Below are positions 14,205 to 17,919 of a stretch of 17,919 nucleotides of DNA, in pieces (the first letter of the stretch is position 1; each line of letters opens with the position of its first letter). The translations under genes and the position numbers were made by a program. Under the pieces are notes generated by a model. The model saw nothing but the letters and a program-made list of their open reading frames with translations. It was not told where the DNA came from and ran no database searches. This DNA is from GCA-002784865 sp035646815. Lineage in GTDB: Bacteria; Patescibacteriota; Microgenomatia; Levybacterales; UBA12049. Location: assembly GCA_035646815.1 (NCBI GenBank), contig DASRON010000042.1, forward strand, positions 1 to 17,919. Direction: 5' to 3'.

Positions 14205-14660
14205 ATGGAACCTGAAAAAGAAAAAGATAAAAATTTAGTCCATAGTTTTAATCCCACAAACAGCTCTTTTTTTAGTGGAAAACTAATTCTCTTTTTAATT
14301 ATTGCAGCAGTTTTAGGTGTTACATCTGGATATTTTTTAACTAGAAGCAGCTCAACCGTAAATAGTATGAAAAATTCAATTACTGCATCAACCGTTTCTA
14401 AGGGAACAACAGAAGGATCAGATGATACAAAAACATTTAAAGACATAACAGAAGGAGTTTTAAAAGAGGGTGGAATAGAAGGAGAAGGGGCTTTTCATTT
14501 GGAAAGACCAGGCGGAATAAGTCAAAACGTTTATTTAACTTCATCAATAGTTGATCTTTCAAAGTACCTTAATAGAAAACTTAAGGTTTGGGGATCTACT
14601 CAAAAAGCCCAATACGCAGGCTGGTTAATGGATGTAGGTAAAATTGAAGTAATAGAATAA
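14205..14660 (+). CDS. Membrane-anchored protein of unknown function, ftsE-linked
   Basis: A 151-residue protein with a charged cytoplasmic N-terminus, one membrane helix (about 25-46), a serine/threonine-rich linker and a compact C-terminal domain (about 90-151). That domain contains HLERPGGISQNVYLTSS, DLSKYLNRKLKVWGST and AGWLMDVGKIEVIE. The alternation of short strands and the KVWGxT / MDVGxIEV phrases resemble a small OB-like barrel, although I cannot name a family. It lies 12 bases before ftsE, with its own leaderless-type promoter, and may be part of the FtsEX cell-wall system. The C-terminal domain would face outward. Confidence 0.7.
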   Translation: MEPEKEKDKNLVHSFNPTNSSFFSGKLILFLIIAAVLGVTSGYFLTRSSSTVNSMKNSITASTVSKGTTEGSDDTKTFKDITEGVLKEGGIEGEGAFHLERPGGISQNVYLTSSIVDLSKYLNRKLKVWGSTQKAQYAGWLMDVGKIEVIE

Positions 14661-14672
14661 CATCTTCCTAAA

Positions 14673-15473
14673 ATGATAAAACTGGATAATGTCTCAAAAA
14701 AATTCGGAACAGGAGTTTTTGGACTTTCTGATATAACAATAGATGTTGATAAAGGTGAATTTTTATTTTTAGTTGGTCCTAGCGGTTCAGGTAAAACAAC
14801 TATATTTAGACTTTTAATAAGAGATACTTTACCAACTGAGGGGACAATTGTTATTGAAGATTGGGACGTAGTAAAGCTACCAAAATCACAAATTCCTCAT
14901 CTAAGAAAAAAAATAGGGGTTGTTTTTCAGGATTTAAAGCTCTTAATGGATAGAACAGTTTTTGAAAACATAATGCTTCCTTTAGAAGTTGTAGGAATAA
15001 AGATTGAGGAAGCTTCTCAAAAAGCAGAAGATGTTTTAGCACAAGTTGGACTTTTAGAGCATAAAGAAAAATTCCCTATTCAATTATCAGGAGGAGAGCT
15101 GCAGAGAGCAGCTATCGCAAGAGCCTTGGTTTTATCACCTGACATAATACTCGCAGATGAAGCAACAGGAAATCTAGACATGGCTACTTCTTGGGAAATA
15201 ATAAAGCTTTTATCTGATATAAATGAAAAAGGAACAACTGTTGTTATGGCGACTCATAACCTTGACATAGTTAAGAATTTATCAAAAAGAGTAATTGAGC
15301 TTGAAAAAGGAAGAATAACTAAGGATAGCAAGTCTCCAAAGTCAGAGCAAAAGAAAAACGGAGGTAAAGACATAGATAAAGAGGAGCAAAAAAAGGATAA
15401 AAAAGAAGAAGAAAAACCAGTAGATAAAGATAAAGAAGACAAATCAGAGGATAAAAAGGAGGAAAAAAAATGA
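14673..15473 (+). CDS. ftsE: Cell division ATP-binding protein FtsE, with a charged C-terminal tail
   Basis: The ABC ATPase of the FtsEX complex, which transmits ATP hydrolysis through FtsX to a wall hydrolase at the division site. The core (1 to about 217) is complete: Walker A GPSGSGKTT (35-43), Q-loop FQD (85-87), signature LSGGE (138-142), Walker B with ADEATGNLD (161-169) and switch histidine H195. Beyond it is a tail of about 49 residues made almost only of K, E, D, S and Q, absent from usual FtsE proteins of about 225 residues. The tail also encodes the GGAGG ribosome-binding site for ftsX at its very end. It overlaps ftsX by four bases (ATGA). Confidence 0.93.
   Translation: MIKLDNVSKKFGTGVFGLSDITIDVDKGEFLFLVGPSGSGKTTIFRLLIRDTLPTEGTIVIEDWDVVKLPKSQIPHLRKKIGVVFQDLKLLMDRTVFENIMLPLEVVGIKIEEASQKAEDVLAQVGLLEHKEKFPIQLSGGELQRAAIARALVLSPDIILADEATGNLDMATSWEIIKLLSDINEKGTTVVMATHNLDIVKNLSKRVIELEKGRITKDSKSPKSEQKKNGGKDIDKEEQKKDKKEEEKPVDKDKEDKSEDKKEEKK
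15455..15469 (+). promoter_or_regulatory. Strong ribosome-binding site of ftsX
   Basis: GGAGG lies a few bases upstream of the ftsX ATG at 15470, inside the ftsE tail. It fixes the ftsX start and is one of only two strong Shine-Dalgarno sites in the window, which may serve to raise FtsX output relative to coupling alone. Confidence 0.7.
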
Positions 15474-16336
15474 GACATGTAAAAAATTCTTGGAAAAACA
15501 TCAGAAGATCACCTTATCAGGCATTTGCCGCGATAATGATTATGACTTTAACTTTTTTAACAATTTCTTTTTTCACATTTCTCCTGTTAGGTTCTTCAAA
15601 GATTGTTAATTTTTTTGAATCAAAACCTCAGGTAACAGCTTTTTTCAAAAATGAAGCAAAGCAAGCTGACATTGATTCACTTAAGGCAGGTCTTGAGGCA
15701 AGCAGTAAAGTTGCATCTGTAAAATTTGTTTCTAAAGATGAAGCCTTAAGTATTTATAAGGAACAAAACAAAAATGATCCCTTGCTTTTAGATTTAGTTA
15801 CTGCAGACATATTACCATCATCACTTGAGATATCAGCAGAAAAAATTGAAGATCTAACTTCAATATCAGAATCTTTGAAATCTTCTCCACTTGTTTCTGA
15901 AGTTATTTTTCAAAAAGATGTTGTAGCAACTCTTACTTCATGGACTAGTGCGCTTCGTACGATAGGAATAGTTCTAGTTGTTGTTTTGTCACTTGTTTCA
16001 GTATTTATTATGGTTACGATAATTGGAATAAAAATTTCGCAAAGAAAAGAAGATATAGAAATTATGAAATTAATAGGAGCAACTAGCTGGCATATTAGAT
16101 GGCCATTTATTTATGAAGGTGTTTTTTATGGTGTGGCGGGAGCTTTTATTGGTTGGCTATTCTCATCAGCAGTTCTTCTTTATTCAACACCTTTTCTTTC
16201 ATCTTTCTTAAAGGGAATTCCTATTTTCCCAATTCCATATTTGTTTTTTGTAATACTTCTTGGAATTGAGGTTTTAATAGCAGTAATTCTTGGTGCTTTT
16301 TCAAGCTTTATGGCAGTTTTAAGATATCTAAAATAA
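15470..16336 (+). CDS. ftsX: Cell division permease-like protein FtsX
   Basis: The membrane partner of FtsE. Its 288 residues show the FtsX plan: cytoplasmic N-terminus with SWKNIRRSPYQ, a first membrane helix (about 18-43), an extracytoplasmic domain (about 44-160), then three membrane helices (about 164-189, 213-239, 255-285). Between helices two and three lies the conserved QRKEDIEIMKLIGAT segment (191-205). The outer domain has a VTAFFKNEA strand and an LLDLVTADILPSSLEI segment typical of the hydrolase-binding domain. It does not hydrolyse ATP. The coiled-coil hydrolase gene begins nine bases downstream, as expected for the regulated partner. Confidence 0.94.
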   Translation: MRHVKNSWKNIRRSPYQAFAAIMIMTLTFLTISFFTFLLLGSSKIVNFFESKPQVTAFFKNEAKQADIDSLKAGLEASSKVASVKFVSKDEALSIYKEQNKNDPLLLDLVTADILPSSLEISAEKIEDLTSISESLKSSPLVSEVIFQKDVVATLTSWTSALRTIGIVLVVVLSLVSVFIMVTIIGIKISQRKEDIEIMKLIGATSWHIRWPFIYEGVFYGVAGAFIGWLFSSAVLLYSTPFLSSFLKGIPIFPIPYLFFVILLGIEVLIAVILGAFSSFMAVLRYLK

Positions 16337-16344
16337 TATGAATT

Positions 16345-17565
16345 ATGATTTTAAGAAAGAAAATATTCTCAATATTACTGGCAATAATTTTACTTCTCTT
16401 ATCGTATAAAAATATTCTTGCTCAGGATTCTGATTTAACACTCACTCCTAGCCCTACTCCAGTAGATGATCAAAAAATAGAAGAACTTCAAAACAAGATA
16501 GATGATTTACAGAAGAAAGTTTCTGATCTGCAAGGGCAGGCAAAAACACTTTCTTCACAAATTTCCGTAATGGATAATCAGATAAAATTAACAGAATATA
16601 GAATAGAGTCAACAAGGGAACAATTATTAAGTCTTGCAGTAGATATTGACACTGCAGATAAAAAAATAGACACCTTGGAAAAAGGTTTGGATCAGCTATC
16701 AAAAGTTCTTCTTAAGAGAATTGTTACTACTTATGAAGTTGGAACTGCCCCTTCTTTTCAGATATTACTTGCTTCAAATAATGTTTCTAATTTTTTTACC
16801 AGATTAAATTATCTAAAACTTGCTCAAGCACATGATAGGAAGCTTATTTATGATACACAGCAGGCAAAAACAGATTATTCAAATCAAAAAGACATTTTTG
16901 AAAATGAAAAGATAAAAGTAGAATCTTTAAAAAAACAGCTCGAAGATTATACAATTCAATTGGATAGAGAAAAACAAGGAAAACAGCGCTTACTGGAAGA
17001 TACAAAAGGAAGCGAGGTTAATTACCAACGACTTCTTGCTCAAGCTCGTGCTGAGTATGAAGCGATTCAGGGAATAGTATCGGGTCTTGGTCAAGAAGTT
17101 GAGTCTGGGCCAGTCGGGGAAGGGCAAGCGATAGCAAATGTTATTTCAGCGCCATCATGTAATTCAGGAGGAGCACATCTACACTTTATAGTAACTCAAA
17201 ATGGATCCAACCAAAATCCTTTTAATTATCTCAGTTCAATTGCCAGCGAGAATTGTTCGGGTTCGTCTTGTGGGAGCTCTGATGGAGATGCTTTTAATCC
17301 TTCAGGATCCTGGAGTTGGCCCTTAGATGGACCAATACGGTTGACCCAAGGGTATGGTTCAACTTGGGCAACAAAAAACACGTGGGTTAGGAATATCTAC
17401 TCTTTTCATAATGGGATTGATATTTTAGGTCCATCCTTTACTGTTAAAGCCGTAAAAAGCGGCACTCTTTATAGAGGAAGTTATTCTGTTGGTTGTTCAT
17501 TGAGATATATAAAAGTTGTTCATGCGGATGGTTTTGTTACTTTTTATCTTCATGTTAACTATTAA
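16345..17565 (+). CDS. Secreted coiled-coil M23 peptidoglycan hydrolase with a permuted LytM domain (FtsEX partner)
   Basis: A 406-residue EnvC/PcsB-like protein. It has a signal peptide (1-26, cleavage probably after ILA), a short TPSPTP linker, and two long coiled coils (about 41-125 and 155-245) separated by a segment with FQILLASNNVSNFFTRL, the layout FtsX engages. The catalytic part is unusual. The motif that normally ends an M23 domain, GQAIANVISAPS then GGAHLHF (HxH at H278 and H280) and NPFNYL, comes first. A cysteine- and serine-rich linker (301-320) follows, then the motif that normally begins the domain: WPLDGPIRLTQGYG, HNGID (H355, D359) and YLH (H403), with the protein ending three residues later. 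All zinc and catalytic histidines are present, so it is probably active, but in circularly permuted order. Neighbours ftsE and ftsX support the role. Confidence 0.85.
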   Translation: MILRKKIFSILLAIILLLLSYKNILAQDSDLTLTPSPTPVDDQKIEELQNKIDDLQKKVSDLQGQAKTLSSQISVMDNQIKLTEYRIESTREQLLSLAVDIDTADKKIDTLEKGLDQLSKVLLKRIVTTYEVGTAPSFQILLASNNVSNFFTRLNYLKLAQAHDRKLIYDTQQAKTDYSNQKDIFENEKIKVESLKKQLEDYTIQLDREKQGKQRLLEDTKGSEVNYQRLLAQARAEYEAIQGIVSGLGQEVESGPVGEGQAIANVISAPSCNSGGAHLHFIVTQNGSNQNPFNYLSSIASENCSGSSCGSSDGDAFNPSGSWSWPLDGPIRLTQGYGSTWATKNTWVRNIYSFHNGIDILGPSFTVKAVKSGTLYRGSYSVGCSLRYIKVVHADGFVTFYLHVNY

Positions 17566-17571
17566 ATAGGG

Positions 17572-17602
17572 TTGCAATTCTTCGCAGATACAGCAATACT
17601 TT
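17572..17602 (+). promoter_or_regulatory. Candidate promoter of tsaE
   Basis: TTGCAA (17572-17577), a 17-base spacer and AATACT (17595-17600), or the overlapping TACTTT (17597-17602), would start transcription within about six bases of the ATG at 17613. The evidence is moderate. Confidence 0.35.
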
Positions 17603-17612
17603 TATTAATATA

Positions 17613-17919
17613 ATGAATAAAAATAATAAATTTTTTACTAAAAATTTCGAGGAGACCCGGAGATTGGGCGAAAACTTAGCCGGTAAAATTGACAAAGGAA
17701 CGGTAATTGCTCTTTATGGAGATTTGGGGAGTGGAAAAACTACTTTTGTCCAAGGGTTTGCAAGGGGTCTTGGAATTAATAGAAGATTAACATCTCCGAC
17801 ATATATAATTCTGAGAACATACAAAATTAAACTTAAAACTGAAAACTTATCCCCCAAGGGGACTAGCTTTCCCGAAGCGGCGAAATTTAAAAATTCGGTT
17901 CAAAAAGTGAAAAATTTTT
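17613..17919 (+). CDS. tsaE: tRNA threonylcarbamoyladenosine biosynthesis ATPase TsaE (5' part)
   Basis: The first 102 codons of a gene that runs off the window. TsaE is the P-loop ATPase of the TsaBDE complex that makes t6A37 on ANN-decoding tRNAs. The N-terminal ETRRLGENLA helix, the Walker A GDLGSGKTT (36-44) and the TSPTY switch motif (60-64) identify it. Normally the DLYR-containing strand follows within about 10-15 residues; here a lysine-rich stretch (71-102, KIKLKTENLS, then PKGTSFPEAAKFK and KVKNF) lies in its place and continues to the window edge. That stretch is more GC-rich in its middle than the surrounding genes and looks inserted. The rest of the gene cannot be seen. Confidence 0.85.
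   Translation, partial: MNKNNKFFTKNFEETRRLGENLAGKIDKGTVIALYGDLGSGKTTFVQGFARGLGINRRLTSPTYIILRTYKIKLKTENLSPKGTSFPEAAKFKNSVQKVKNF
17850..17898 (+). repeat. GC-rich palindromic insert within tsaE
   Basis: TCCCC (17850-17854) pairs with GGGGA (17858-17862) across three bases, and CCGAA (17872-17876) pairs with TTCGG (17894-17898). The block is clearly richer in G and C than its surroundings and stays in frame. It resembles an in-frame palindromic element of the kind known from Rickettsia; no second copy is in this window. Confidence 0.35.

Noticed and set aside
16345..17565. Hydrolase truncated by a frameshift at its 3' end
   Set aside because: The missing C-terminal motif is not found downstream in another frame; it is present earlier in the same protein, so permutation explains it better.
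1..17919. UGA recoded as glycine, as in some Patescibacteria
   Set aside because: UGA is used as a normal stop (rdgB, 11461 gene, ftsE), and RF2 is present.

Overview
The window is AT-rich, densely coded bacterial DNA using the standard genetic code: UGA serves as a stop in several genes and a release factor 2 gene is present. Several features suggest a member of the Candidate Phyla Radiation (Patescibacteria), probably Microgenomates. These are the mixture of archaeal-type enzymes (class I lysyl-tRNA synthetase, DUF359-type dephospho-CoA kinase) with bacterial SecA, RF2, FtsEX and UppP, the very short intergenic gaps, the scarcity of Shine-Dalgarno sequences, and small membrane-anchored proteins of no recognised family. 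That placement is inference. No rRNA, tRNA, CRISPR array, insertion sequence or phage gene was seen.

Layout. 1-204: 3' end of a DUF359 (GTP-dependent dephospho-CoA kinase) gene. 236-816: promoter, leader hairpin and greA. 846-3079: tdh-kbl, which convert threonine to glycine and acetyl-CoA. 3118-4644: class I lysS. 4646-4849 (minus): a small unknown gene, divergent from rdgB. 4906-6736: rdgB overlapping serS. 6737-7458: a 720-base non-standard region. It holds a compact transcription unit encoding a nine-residue lysine peptide behind a near-perfect Shine-Dalgarno and ending in a strong terminator, and a frameshifted minus-strand ORF. 7459-10155: secA. 10210-11355 (minus): uppP followed by a MazG-like gene. 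11461-13148: a small membrane protein overlapping an Nramp-related transporter. 13148-14152: prfB. 14205-17565: an envelope/division cluster of a membrane-anchored protein of unknown function, ftsE, ftsX and a secreted coiled-coil M23 hydrolase. 17613-end: partial tsaE.

Three things stand out. First, the M23 domain next to FtsEX is circularly permuted: its HxH motif lies before the HxxxD motif, and the protein ends just after the usual Tyr-x-His strand. Second, many promoters place a -10 hexamer exactly six bases before the start codon (lysS, rdgB, the small minus gene, the frameshifted ORF, mazG, uppP, the 14205 gene), which predicts leaderless mRNAs. Third, the 6850-7057 unit has a near-perfect Shine-Dalgarno in a genome that mostly lacks them, competing hairpins and a strong terminator, and looks like an undescribed small RNA or micro-peptide gene.

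The genes fit together as housekeeping plus envelope growth. FtsEX probably controls the secreted hydrolase, UppP recycles the lipid carrier, SecA exports proteins, RdgB and MazG clean nucleotide pools, and LysRS, SerRS, RF2 and TsaE support translation.
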